In this document: positions 16,801-26,250 of the stretch, piece by piece | Numbering within the stretch: the stretch's first letter is position 1 | Layout of the letters: every line of letters starts with the position of its first letter | Origin: Rickettsiales bacterium | GTDB lineage: Bacteria > Pseudomonadota > Alphaproteobacteria > Rickettsiales > Anaplasmataceae | Reading direction: 5' to 3' | Assembly: GCA_031266615.1 (NCBI GenBank) | Contig: JAISAR010000002.1 | Span: forward strand, 1 to 35,253 | Length of the DNA: 35,253 bases | Notes under the pieces: generated by a model | Databases searched by the model: none | What the model was told of the DNA's origin: nothing | Seen by the model: only the letters and a program-made list of their open reading frames with translations | Translations under genes and position numbers: made by a program

Positions 16801-19584
16801 CTAAAACACTCTGTAAAGGTTTTTTGATTTTCTGGATGAAACCATATAAATAATATTGCTACCATAAGCTACGAATTCGTTGTCGTCACCAATGATACCT
16901 TGTATGTTCCCTCTACTCTCATCTATTTCTCTTCTTGCTCCTTCTAACATTAATGGCCTTATTCTGTTTTTATATGATTTCTGATATTCTGGATCATGTT
17001 TGTGAGAACCTCCAAATAACGTAGAAAATGAATAAAGATGCGAGTCACTCGCCATAACTACATATCCTTTCTTATACGCAATTTCTCTAATATAATCAGT
17101 GTTTCCAAGACCAAAATACGGTATATGGTGCCACTCACCATTCTCATATAGGTATATTTCTTTTAAATTGCGTGCAACTAAAAACTTATTTTGTGATAAT
17201 GCAATAAAGCTGTATGGATTAGAAGTAGACAAAGGAGACGCTGCCTTAACATCCCATGTATCATCTCCCTCGTTAAAATAACATATTTGGTTATTAATTG
17301 TTCCCCAAACATCATCTCCTCTGGTACAAAGTTTTATGTCACCACTAGTTGAAGTTACATTCTCAGTAAATGTTAACCCTCCATCTGTGCTCCTAAAAAC
17401 AGTCTTGTAAGAACTACCTACAAAAAATATTCCATTCGTACGCGAATATATAAGATTGTGAGGAGTAATTAGGCCAGTTTTAGGAAATACTAAACTAGCA
17501 GTTATAAAATCTGTTGTCCTATATAATTCATACCCGGTAGGAAACAAACAACAAGTAGGAGTTGGAAGAATTTCTCTGATAGAGGGAAAATTGAATTCTA
17601 AAAAAGTACGTGAAAATTCCCAATTTGTACAATCTTTACTAAATCCAATTACATTTCCATTAGGTTCCTTGGAGTTTCCATCGAACATCAAGGCATAGTA
17701 CATTTTCTTATATGGATCATATATTATCTTCTTAAAACTGTGAAATTTATAGTTTACTGAAGATTCGTTAACTAACACAAAATCATTGAAGTTTGTACTT
17801 CTGGCTATTTGACCACGATCTCCAACTACTAAACATACCTTTTCTTTAATATCACCTGAATTGAGGTTCTCTCCTACACATACCGAAGTTAGAGATTGAT
17901 TGGTGATATTAGGTATCCAATACTTTCTTGAACGTGTGGACCCAAATGCTCCCTTTATGTCATTATCAATTGTACGTACCATTGTACGTACCATCATTGC
18001 GCCTTTAGCGCCAATTACTACGTATGTGTATTTGTCATCATCAGGATTGTATCTGGCAATCATCCTAGAAAACGAACGTCCATCATTCTTTCTTTTAATG
18101 TGTCTGTATCTCCAACAAAGTTCTTCGGTATAGTAGCTCTTGGCCATTACATATATTGTGCCACTAATATCTAGTAAGCTTGGATACTGATGCTCTTCTC
18201 CTTCACATCCTTCACATGTGAACATATCTACAATTCTTACATGCTTATCATCAGGTGCAAAGTTTGGCCCAATTTGTTCAAAATGCTGATAATTACTTTG
18301 TACATAAGATGCAAATACCTTTTTATCACCAACTCCATAGAGCACATTACGTTCAGCTTCACCTGAAATATCCTCAACCCATAACAAATGGGTAAGCTTT
18401 TCCGGAGCATCAATAATAGTCCATTCTGGATATCCAAGCCTTCTAAATAGTATTTTTAGATGTCTAGTTGAATCTTTAAAAGAAGCAACAACTACTTCTC
18501 TACCATTCATATCCTTAATAGTCACAAGGTCATAGCAATATCTAATTTCTAAAGCTTGTTCTAAAGTTTCTCCGTCGAAAAATAAATATCCTGACTGTTC
18601 ATCAAAATCTCCATGAGTCGTAGTTTGTCCATAAAAGACAAATCGATGCTTTCCAGCATCATTTGCCATAGTGACATTCTTCATGTTTAGATAACCAAAA
18701 TCTACATTTTCCCAATTCCGGTCATTAAAAAACTTTATAGATATGCCATCTAAAGATTGGTGAACCATCCCATTGTTACCTAACAATATGAATCCAACTC
18801 CAGGAAAGAATTTGACCATGTTGTATTTCGAATAATGAATTCTCGTACCAAGATCTACATGAGCATATTTGTAAGGTTCTCCTCCTCCAGGACTATTTTC
18901 AACTGAGATTGTGCCATCTTCTGTTACGTCTATGTTTGCACCTATCTTGACTCCTCCAAGGGTACCAGCATCAGCTACAGGTAGAATGTATGGATCTGCA
19001 ACTGAGATTGTGCCATCTCCTGTTGCGTCTATATTCTTACCTATCTTGACCCCTCCAAGCTTATCCTTAGTTGCTATAGGTAAGATGTATGGATCTGTAA
19101 TAGTTGCTGAGATCGTGTCGTCATCTATCTTTATATTTTCTCCTGCTTTTATGGTAGATAGATCGCCATCTCCATCAAATCCTAATAAAGTGTTTTCTTT
19201 GTCAATTACCTCGATATCAATTGTTCTATCAGCCATTTCTTGCATCGCACGTGTAACTTTGTCTAATGCTCCTTCTGTCACTTTTCCATATTGAGTTTGA
19301 GAATAAAAAGTAGATTCCTGAGATAATGGGGTTTCTCTTCTAATTAGCAATTTCTTAAATGACAACGTTGAATCTGTTAAGTGGAATGTTCCATATATAA
19401 GAGTATCTTGTGTTTTAACTTCAACTGAATATTCAGTTACAGCAAGCTTCCTAATTCCTGAATCGTTCATTATATATGCTGCTATTAAACTTGGGTCGCT
19501 GTTGAAATTAAAAGTGATATCGTATGATGATCTGTAACCATTGAAAGTCAAATACAAAGAGGTAGAAGTTACTGAAACTGTCAT
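16801..19584 (-). CDS. Tail fibre with T7-fibre-like N-terminus and beta-propeller C-terminal region
   Basis: N-terminal SLYLTFNGYRSSYDITFNFNSDPSLI...LLIRRETPLSQESTFYSQTQYGKVTEGALDKVTRAMQEMADR resembles phage_T7_tail; two 33-aa repeats (DPYILP...LGGVKIG.NID.T.DGTIS); Asp-box FRSTDGGLTFTEN. Confidence 0.8.
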   Translation of the reverse strand: MTVSVTSTSLYLTFNGYRSSYDITFNFNSDPSLIAAYIMNDSGIRKLAVTEYSVEVKTQDTLIYGTFHLTDSTLSFKKLLIRRETPLSQESTFYSQTQYGKVTEGALDKVTRAMQEMADRTIDIEVIDKENTLLGFDGDGDLSTIKAGENIKIDDDTISATITDPYILPIATKDKLGGVKIGKNIDATGDGTISVADPYILPVADAGTLGGVKIGANIDVTEDGTISVENSPGGGEPYKYAHVDLGTRIHYSKYNMVKFFPGVGFILLGNNGMVHQSLDGISIKFFNDRNWENVDFGYLNMKNVTMANDAGKHRFVFYGQTTTHGDFDEQSGYLFFDGETLEQALEIRYCYDLVTIKDMNGREVVVASFKDSTRHLKILFRRLGYPEWTIIDAPEKLTHLLWVEDISGEAERNVLYGVGDKKVFASYVQSNYQHFEQIGPNFAPDDKHVRIVDMFTCEGCEGEEHQYPSLLDISGTIYVMAKSYYTEELCWRYRHIKRKNDGRSFSRMIARYNPDDDKYTYVVIGAKGAMMVRTMVRTIDNDIKGAFGSTRSRKYWIPNITNQSLTSVCVGENLNSGDIKEKVCLVVGDRGQIARSTNFNDFVLVNESSVNYKFHSFKKIIYDPYKKMYYALMFDGNSKEPNGNVIGFSKDCTNWEFSRTFLEFNFPSIREILPTPTCCLFPTGYELYRTTDFITASLVFPKTGLITPHNLIYSRTNGIFFVGSSYKTVFRSTDGGLTFTENVTSTSGDIKLCTRGDDVWGTINNQICYFNEGDDTWDVKAASPLSTSNPYSFIALSQNKFLVARNLKEIYLYENGEWHHIPYFGLGNTDYIREIAYKKGYVVMASDSHLYSFSTLFGGSHKHDPEYQKSYKNRIRPLMLEGARREIDESRGNIQGIIGDDNEFVAYGSNIIYMVSSRKSKNLYRVF
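18901..19098 (-). repeat. 99-bp tandem repeat (2 copies) in the tail fibre gene
   Basis: 18901-18999 and 19000-19098 both start aactgagattgtgccatct and end with (t)atggatctg; 33-aa unit. Confidence 0.85.
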
Positions 19585-22500
19585 TGTTTATTCTCCAACA
19601 AAAATTTTTGATGCTTTGTTTTTTTTAATTTGCCACCATGCGTTTGTACATAATTTTTAACTCCGCGCTTGATTAGATAATTAAAGTACGGAATGTTGGT
19701 ATATGGCAATAGTTTTATTATGCTCTCCATACGATATTGTGAAATGGGTTTTTTAAACTCTTTTGAAAATGGATATATAGCATTATCTATTGCACTTACT
19801 ATATACCCTAGACCAGTAGACTGTTTAGATAAGCTATCTAGGAAAGCTTTCCTACCTCCACCTTTTACACTAGCTTGCATTAGATCTACAAACTTTACAG
19901 CATAAGTACCAAGAGGAGTTAATATTGGGTTGTCTTTTAGTGCCTCTTCCCAAAGTCTTTTGTCTAATAAGTTTTCATATGGGTCATCAGAAGCAAAGCT
20001 TTTCAGATACTTTGACACTGCTCCTAGCACTGTTGATGTAATAACAAAGCCCCCAACGCCAGTCCAGTCTCCAGAGCTTATACGCATGATGTGATTATTG
20101 TAAAGAGAGTATAAATATGTTTGAAATTGAAGTGCAAAACGTCCTAAAGGAGTTTTAAGTGCTCTAGGAAGATCAAACTTAGAAGGCTCAATAATTGTAT
20201 TATGTGAATGTGTATTAACAGAAGCTGCAAAATATTCTCTCGCCTGCTTGTTATCCCATCTTTCAAGATTAGGAGCTAAGTATCCATCATATTCTTCTCC
20301 ATGTTTCTCTAACTGCTCTTTTACTATTTTCCAAACTGGTTTTCCATTAATCTTTTTATTAATCGGAATATTAGTTTTTTTAGCAAGCCAAACTTTGTCT
20401 TCATGCGATAGAACATCTTTTTTCAAAATTGAAGTAACTTTATTTAAATAAATTGTACCATCAATAGACTTCATAAAGTCTGTCCAAATATTAATAAAGC
20501 TTAAAGTATTTTGCACTTTCCCCATACGCTCTGTAGCTCTAACTAACCTATTTAAGCCTCCACCCATTTCATAAGAAATTGGATCGTAGATTTGATCATT
20601 CACACGTGACATTATCCTCTCTGCTGTATGCTGACATGCTACGCCACATGCTTTCAAATCTTCTCGGCTTAATTTCAAAATTTTGCGTTTGTCCTTACTA
20701 ACTAAAGAGTCAATTCTAGCTGCAAACTCACCACAAAATTCTTTTATCCCCCAATCCTTTATAATCATAGCTAGATCGTCTAAAGAAGAAAGAGTGACAG
20801 CACCTAGCAATCTAGAATAATTGTAGTTAGTTGTAGCAGTTAAAACCTTCTTTAAACTAGGATTATTTAAAAGTGATTTACTGTCGTATTTGCCTTTTAA
20901 AATTAGTGGCATATCTTCAATTAATTGTAGAGCTTTCTTGTACTTTGTATTAAGAGCAATACTTTCTTGCTCTATTTTGTTAGGCGGAATATGTTTAAAA
21001 TCTGCCAATTTAGTCTTGTATTCTGCCTCTAGATTGTCCTTTATAGATTCTAAAGATCTAACACCGTGCTCTTTTAAAGCTTTATTTATTGCAATATTAG
21101 CGCTTAGTTTTTTATGTAAAACTTCACCAATAATAACTGGATTTGTAATTAGATATTTTTTAAGTTCATTAGATGAAAGCATAACAGAGCGTTCTTTTTC
21201 TATAGAAACTCGTGCTGTAGCATCTAAATCAGGAATTAAATAATCTTGGTTAATGAAGTCGCTTCCCATTATTTTTAAGTATTGCTCTTCTGCAATCTTC
21301 TCAACAAATATATCTTGTTCGTCATATACAATTTTATTAGCTGTTGTTAGGAGCTTTTTGAAATTTTCTGAATCTCTTGCTATAGCATCTTTATTATAAA
21401 TTCTAGTTAAATATTTTTCTTCTACATATTCCAAATCTTCGCCTGCTTTTCTTTCTAAGAACTTTCTGTCCAGTGCGTTCTTAATGTTGTACTGCTTTTT
21501 AAGAATGTCATATTGAAAAGCTTCATCTAAAAGGTTTTGCCCAAACTTCCAAAATGAATTTGCAGAATCTTCTATTATTTGTACTATCTCTGGTGAATTT
21601 GTAGGCAGCATTTTTTCAACTTTATATCTGCCGTTCATAATATATTCCCAAGTTAAGTCGAAGAAATTTTCAGATTTTAATTTATATTGTCTAGCAATAT
21701 TAGTATCTAAAAACTTTTTCATAAAACTTTCTTGTGCATATTTGAAATTTATAAGATCAATATGACTAAGTGCATGTAAAGTTTCTGCAGACGGAGGTGT
21801 TGGGATACCAGCCAAATTATTAGCTGAAACATAAGATGATCTTGAAAAAACCTGACCTAATTTATTAATTGCCTCAAATTCAGAAGTGGCACATTGCCCA
21901 ATAACCGATAACCTATACTGCTTTTCTAATAGTTTATGCATCTTACCTGGAAAGATCCTGTCTGAAGATACTTTTTCTACCGAAACTAATATTTTTTCAC
22001 CTGGATTATTAGGATCATCTCGATACGTTTCTTTCCATGTGACTTCTGATTGAATTTGTTTGTTCTTGCCTAGACTGACCTCATACCTATATTGAGTATC
22101 AGGCTTCAGCAGCTGTTTAGCTTTTTCTTTCAGCTTATTAAAGATTGGAGATGCAATATTTTTAAGGCCAGCAAATGCAACATTAATAACACCGAATGCT
22201 GCAGCATCTGAGATAATATCCGTAGCTCTTTTCAATTTATGGGTAGCATAATCTAAGGATCCATAAGCCACTCCAAATGTACCACCTTCTACTGCTGCCT
22301 TTAAAAATTTACCTGTCTTAGACGCTATTCCAACACCTCTTGCTATGCCTGCAGAAATCCACATGCTGGGGTCTAAAGCCATAGCTATGCCTCCTCCTAT
22401 TAGAGATTGCATAAACCCAGCTTTTTCTAAAGTCTTTCTGTCTTCTTTCTCCCTTATTAACGATAAAGTAATGTTATCAAATTCCTCTTGAGAATTAGCA

Positions 22501-22835
22501 CTGGCATAGAATTCTCTTTCGTTTTCTGGAATGCTGGTAACAGCTCTTTCTCTATCAAAATTTGGATCTGGTTGAGCCATTAGATTGCTGGCTGCATTTT
22601 TTAAAGTTACTACTCCAGCAACAGTCATATTGTACGTTCTAAGAGAAGCTTGTAGAACATCTGTAAATGATGGATCTTCATCTACATCTGCTTCCGCTAC
22701 ATCTGCTTCCGCAAGTTTATATTCTAATATTGCTGGATCAATTGTTTCTGCATTATCTTCTGAATCTGCGTTTGGTACAGGCTCCAACTTGTTTTCTATT
22801 GGTAATTTCTGCTCATTTTGAGGATTGATTGGCAT
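19581..22835 (-). CDS. Large internal virion protein (gp16-like ejection protein)
   Basis: 1084 aa, third gene of a gp14/15/16-like cassette; hydrophobic segments GGGIAMALDPSMWISAGIARGVG and TFGVAYGSLDYATHKLKRATDIISDAAAFGVINVAFAG. Confidence 0.6.
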   Translation of the reverse strand: MPINPQNEQKLPIENKLEPVPNADSEDNAETIDPAILEYKLAEADVAEADVDEDPSFTDVLQASLRTYNMTVAGVVTLKNAASNLMAQPDPNFDRERAVTSIPENEREFYASANSQEEFDNITLSLIREKEDRKTLEKAGFMQSLIGGGIAMALDPSMWISAGIARGVGIASKTGKFLKAAVEGGTFGVAYGSLDYATHKLKRATDIISDAAAFGVINVAFAGLKNIASPIFNKLKEKAKQLLKPDTQYRYEVSLGKNKQIQSEVTWKETYRDDPNNPGEKILVSVEKVSSDRIFPGKMHKLLEKQYRLSVIGQCATSEFEAINKLGQVFSRSSYVSANNLAGIPTPPSAETLHALSHIDLINFKYAQESFMKKFLDTNIARQYKLKSENFFDLTWEYIMNGRYKVEKMLPTNSPEIVQIIEDSANSFWKFGQNLLDEAFQYDILKKQYNIKNALDRKFLERKAGEDLEYVEEKYLTRIYNKDAIARDSENFKKLLTTANKIVYDEQDIFVEKIAEEQYLKIMGSDFINQDYLIPDLDATARVSIEKERSVMLSSNELKKYLITNPVIIGEVLHKKLSANIAINKALKEHGVRSLESIKDNLEAEYKTKLADFKHIPPNKIEQESIALNTKYKKALQLIEDMPLILKGKYDSKSLLNNPSLKKVLTATTNYNYSRLLGAVTLSSLDDLAMIIKDWGIKEFCGEFAARIDSLVSKDKRKILKLSREDLKACGVACQHTAERIMSRVNDQIYDPISYEMGGGLNRLVRATERMGKVQNTLSFINIWTDFMKSIDGTIYLNKVTSILKKDVLSHEDKVWLAKKTNIPINKKINGKPVWKIVKEQLEKHGEEYDGYLAPNLERWDNKQAREYFAASVNTHSHNTIIEPSKFDLPRALKTPLGRFALQFQTYLYSLYNNHIMRISSGDWTGVGGFVITSTVLGAVSKYLKSFASDDPYENLLDKRLWEEALKDNPILTPLGTYAVKFVDLMQASVKGGGRKAFLDSLSKQSTGLGYIVSAIDNAIYPFSKEFKKPISQYRMESIIKLLPYTNIPYFNYLIKRGVKNYVQTHGGKLKKTKHQKFLLENKQ

Positions 22836-25041
22836 TTGCGTTTGCTTCCTCTAGTGGATCAAATGTTATATCTAAGGCAGATCCATATCCGCTCTCTCCT
22901 GTAGGATCTACTACAACATGTGGGCCTAAAAAATTAGCTTCATCCTCAAAATAGACCGCATAATAATGTCCTTCATTTCCTACCTGTGACTTCAAAAATA
23001 GTTTTCTTTTTACCCATTCGTCGTTGATAAGTGCATAAACATTATGATTTGCTTCCTTTGCAGTATGAAGAGTTGATTTGCTTTCATTGATTTTTTTTTC
23101 TATGCCATTGATATAACTATGGGCTTTTGACTTATCTGCAATTGGAAAATCGATAGGGCGAATTGGAGATTTTTCACCCAATTTAGCTACGCAAAATTCA
23201 GCTATATCTTGTTTTAATAGACCAGCTTGGTGTTCAACTTGATCAGGAGCCATTTTGTATACTTTCTCTGGCGGATTCATTGTAAGAACAAGTTGGTTTG
23301 GTAGTATAGAACGCCGGTTTATACCGTTCATTGCAGATGGTCCCCAAACCCCTTTTAGTGTATCAATTGCAGCTTTAGCTGCTAAATCTCCAGTTAATCC
23401 GCTGACGTACTGATTTCTTAAAGAGTTATATGCATCTCTCTTCAGTAGTTGACTATCAGTAGTTGAAATTTCGTAATCTACTTTGTTCGGAATAAACCAA
23501 GTGGTATCTTTAATGCCTGCAATAACTTGATTCAGGTAGCCTTGGCTTATCCCTTCGTTGTTGAACTCAAGTTGTCGTTGCTTAATATCTTCTCTGCTTG
23601 AATATTTTAAATAGCTATCTCGTGCTTTCTCCACTAAGTCTCTCTGCTTATATGGAACACTTTGCTGCACATTTGCTTTCCATACAACTTCACTTGCCAT
23701 ACACAAGTACCTATTATCTAATGCCTTAATGATATGCGCATCATTCTGTTGTAAAAGTTTGATAGCTAAAGATGCATCTATAGCTTCATCTACAGAGCCT
23801 CTTTCTAAAGCAATAATGATGTCTTGGCATAATGGATCGAAAGTTTTATCAGAACGAAAACTCATAGCAATTTTCGCTTTTTCTAAACAAGAAAGAACAG
23901 CACCTGGATTCTGAGCAATTGCTTTTCTGTTAGCAGTTTGTTCATCAACTACTTGTTGATATGAAGCTACTACAACCTTTTCTGGCGTTTCTAAATTAGG
24001 TTGGTTTTCATTTCTCATAGTAAGACATTTGTTTATTTCTTGCTCTTTTGTTGCTTGAGCTTTTTCAAAACTCCTAAATGAGTGCAGTAACTCTGCTTTA
24101 TACTGATTTTTAATTGGTAGAGCTTCGATTTCTGCTTTTGATCCTTCGCCACTTTCAATTCTATAACGATAATCCCAATACGTATTTCTCTCTTTGTTGT
24201 TTTGAGCTGTTTCTAAAATAGAAAGCTCTCTCATAGTCTTAGCTTGAATCTCTTCTATTTTTTGATCTGCATATTTAACTAACCTCTGCCTATCGTCTTG
24301 ATCTAAATCAGCAAGTAATTCTCCACCTGCTTTCTGGTTTTTAAGTATTTTAAGAGCTGAAGATGGATTAGATTCAATTAATCCTGTCATTGTCGAATAT
24401 GAAAATTCTGCTAAAGCTTTCCTTCTATATGAAGCAAATTTCTCAGGAATAAACTCTCTTACTGCTAATAACGAAGACTCATATTGGAGTCTTAAAGCAT
24501 TAGCGTTATAAGGACTGTCATAAACCTGCTGTAGAAATACTTGTCTATTCTGCTCAGTTTGAGACAGGACATAGTCTGTTTTAATAGCAAGCTCCTTCTT
24601 CCTGGCAGCTTCTACCCCATCATATATAGTAACTTTACCTTGGCTTTCTATAAGTTCTCGAGTGAGAGAATCAGGAGCATTTTCCATTTCTCGAGATAAA
24701 GAGCTATTATATGAGTCTGCCATAAATTGTGCATAGCCATTTGCTGACGGGTTGTTTTTCAAAAACACTGTTGACGCTTGCACTTGATCTGCATTAATTG
24801 TAATTAAAGAATTAGCTGCGTAAGTACGAGCTAGAGAGTTATATTTATCAGAAAGTATTTTTCTACCTTGAGCGATCTGCGTATCATTCAAGTTCATTTT
24901 GGCTTGAATACCAGGATATGTAAGTAACCCACCCATAGAAATAGTGTTGGTAGCTGGAGAAACTGCTTCTAATCTTGGAACGCCTCCTGCGCTGCCTTTA
25001 ACGTTTGTGCTCTCTACTTCTAAACTAATTTGCTTTCCCAT
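22813..25041 (-). CDS. Internal virion protein, gp15-like
   Basis: 742-aa helical protein placed between the gp14-like and gp16-like genes; RELIESQGKVTIYDGVEAARKKELAIKTDYVLSQTEQNRQVFLQ. Confidence 0.55.
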   Translation of the reverse strand: MGKQISLEVESTNVKGSAGGVPRLEAVSPATNTISMGGLLTYPGIQAKMNLNDTQIAQGRKILSDKYNSLARTYAANSLITINADQVQASTVFLKNNPSANGYAQFMADSYNSSLSREMENAPDSLTRELIESQGKVTIYDGVEAARKKELAIKTDYVLSQTEQNRQVFLQQVYDSPYNANALRLQYESSLLAVREFIPEKFASYRRKALAEFSYSTMTGLIESNPSSALKILKNQKAGGELLADLDQDDRQRLVKYADQKIEEIQAKTMRELSILETAQNNKERNTYWDYRYRIESGEGSKAEIEALPIKNQYKAELLHSFRSFEKAQATKEQEINKCLTMRNENQPNLETPEKVVVASYQQVVDEQTANRKAIAQNPGAVLSCLEKAKIAMSFRSDKTFDPLCQDIIIALERGSVDEAIDASLAIKLLQQNDAHIIKALDNRYLCMASEVVWKANVQQSVPYKQRDLVEKARDSYLKYSSREDIKQRQLEFNNEGISQGYLNQVIAGIKDTTWFIPNKVDYEISTTDSQLLKRDAYNSLRNQYVSGLTGDLAAKAAIDTLKGVWGPSAMNGINRRSILPNQLVLTMNPPEKVYKMAPDQVEHQAGLLKQDIAEFCVAKLGEKSPIRPIDFPIADKSKAHSYINGIEKKINESKSTLHTAKEANHNVYALINDEWVKRKLFLKSQVGNEGHYYAVYFEDEANFLGPHVVVDPTGESGYGSALDITFDPLEEANANANQSSK

Positions 25042-25050
25042 TTTTCCACA

Positions 25051-25638
25051 TTAAGTTTTTGTTAAATTTTGAAAATACGCAGTAGCTGGATTGTTTCTAT
25101 TGACCATCTGATTGATCACATTTCCAGTATCGAATACGGCATCCAACAAACTTGCCTTTGCTCCTTTTGCTTGCGCTTGAGCAGCTCTTTTTGCCTCTTG
25201 CGCATAATGTGTTGGACCTGTAGCTTTACTTCTTTCATTTAGACCAGCTGTTTCCGCCTCAAATGCCCTCTCACGTGCCTCTGTCATGCCACGTGCTATA
25301 GTTTCATCAAGAATCATTTGAGGGCTACCAGCGAGCTCTATACCGCGATTAAGAAAGAGTACTTTCTGCGCAGATACCGCAGAATAAGTGTTCCGTACTG
25401 CATCTAGAAAGGCAATCCTACCAGCTCGGTACATTATCCCTTCATTCAGTAGCCCCTGATTATATAAAACATCAGCTTGCTCTTGATATCTGCTTGCAGC
25501 TTCTAAAGCTAATTTTTTGTTCTCTATTGTCCCAGTAATAGCCTTTGAAGCTTTGTTAAGCTTAAATATGTCTTGAGCAAAATTCCATAAAGAGCCTAAT
25601 CCTAAAAAATCATCCATTTTAGTTAATATTACCTCCAT
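25051..25638 (-). CDS. Internal virion protein, gp14-like
   Basis: KKLALEAASRYQEQADVLYNQGLLNEGIMYRAGRIAFLDAVRNTYSAVSAQKVLFLNRGIELAGSPQMIL resembles gp14-like virion proteins. Alternative start at 25617 (MDDFLG). Confidence 0.55.
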   Translation of the reverse strand: MEVILTKMDDFLGLGSLWNFAQDIFKLNKASKAITGTIENKKLALEAASRYQEQADVLYNQGLLNEGIMYRAGRIAFLDAVRNTYSAVSAQKVLFLNRGIELAGSPQMILDETIARGMTEARERAFEAETAGLNERSKATGPTHYAQEAKRAAQAQAKGAKASLLDAVFDTGNVINQMVNRNNPATAYFQNLTKT

Positions 25639-26239
25639 AATTTGTAACTACCCTGTCGTTTGCTCCCATTACAACTTGTTTTCTCAATAATTCTTGGCGA
25701 TCTTTGTCAACATAATACTTAGAAGGGCCAGAACCCATTAGGGCATTGTAGACATCCATATCTACATTGCCAGTCCAATAGTCAGCCTTTGCAGCTTTTT
25801 TTTCATTTTCTAACGTCGGATTATCCATATATTTTTTGTTGGCTGAACTAGCTTTGGCAGCTCCAATGCCAGAAAGACCTGTTGACATAGCTGAACCTCC
25901 AGCGCCTCCAAGTGCTGACCCTATATATGGATTGCCTGCTATTCCTCCTATTACTGTTCCTCCAGCAGTAGCTCCTGTTTGTAATCCTTGTTGAATATTT
26001 TGAACCACACTTGAACCTCCCATGGCATCATTATTGCCATCAAGTTCATCATTATGAAGTATCTGCTGGTTTGTAACACCAGCTACATTGGAAATTGCCA
26101 TAGCTTGTTCAGCTGTTTGAGATTCTCCAGGAGCTAACCATTTCTGGTTCAATTCCCATTCTCTATTTTCATCAAGACCTCTTTTAATATCTCCTGTTAA
26201 TAGAGGATTCAGTGCATCTTGGTTAATACTACCACTCAT
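25619..26239 (-). CDS. Gly-rich virion-associated protein, unknown
   Basis: 206 aa with glycine-zipper-like TGATAGGTVIGGIAGNPYIGSALGGAGGSAMSTG; packed upstream of the gp14-like gene. Confidence 0.5.
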   Translation of the reverse strand: MSGSINQDALNPLLTGDIKRGLDENREWELNQKWLAPGESQTAEQAMAISNVAGVTNQQILHNDELDGNNDAMGGSSVVQNIQQGLQTGATAGGTVIGGIAGNPYIGSALGGAGGSAMSTGLSGIGAAKASSANKKYMDNPTLENEKKAAKADYWTGNVDMDVYNALMGSGPSKYYVDKDRQELLRKQVVMGANDRVVTNYGGNIN

Positions 26240-26250
26240 CTAAATTCTCC

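Noticed and set aside
9719-19584. Diversity-generating retroelement as in Bordetella phage BPP-1
   Set aside because: No reverse transcriptase ORF and no template/variable repeat pair noticed near the fibre or nozzle genes.
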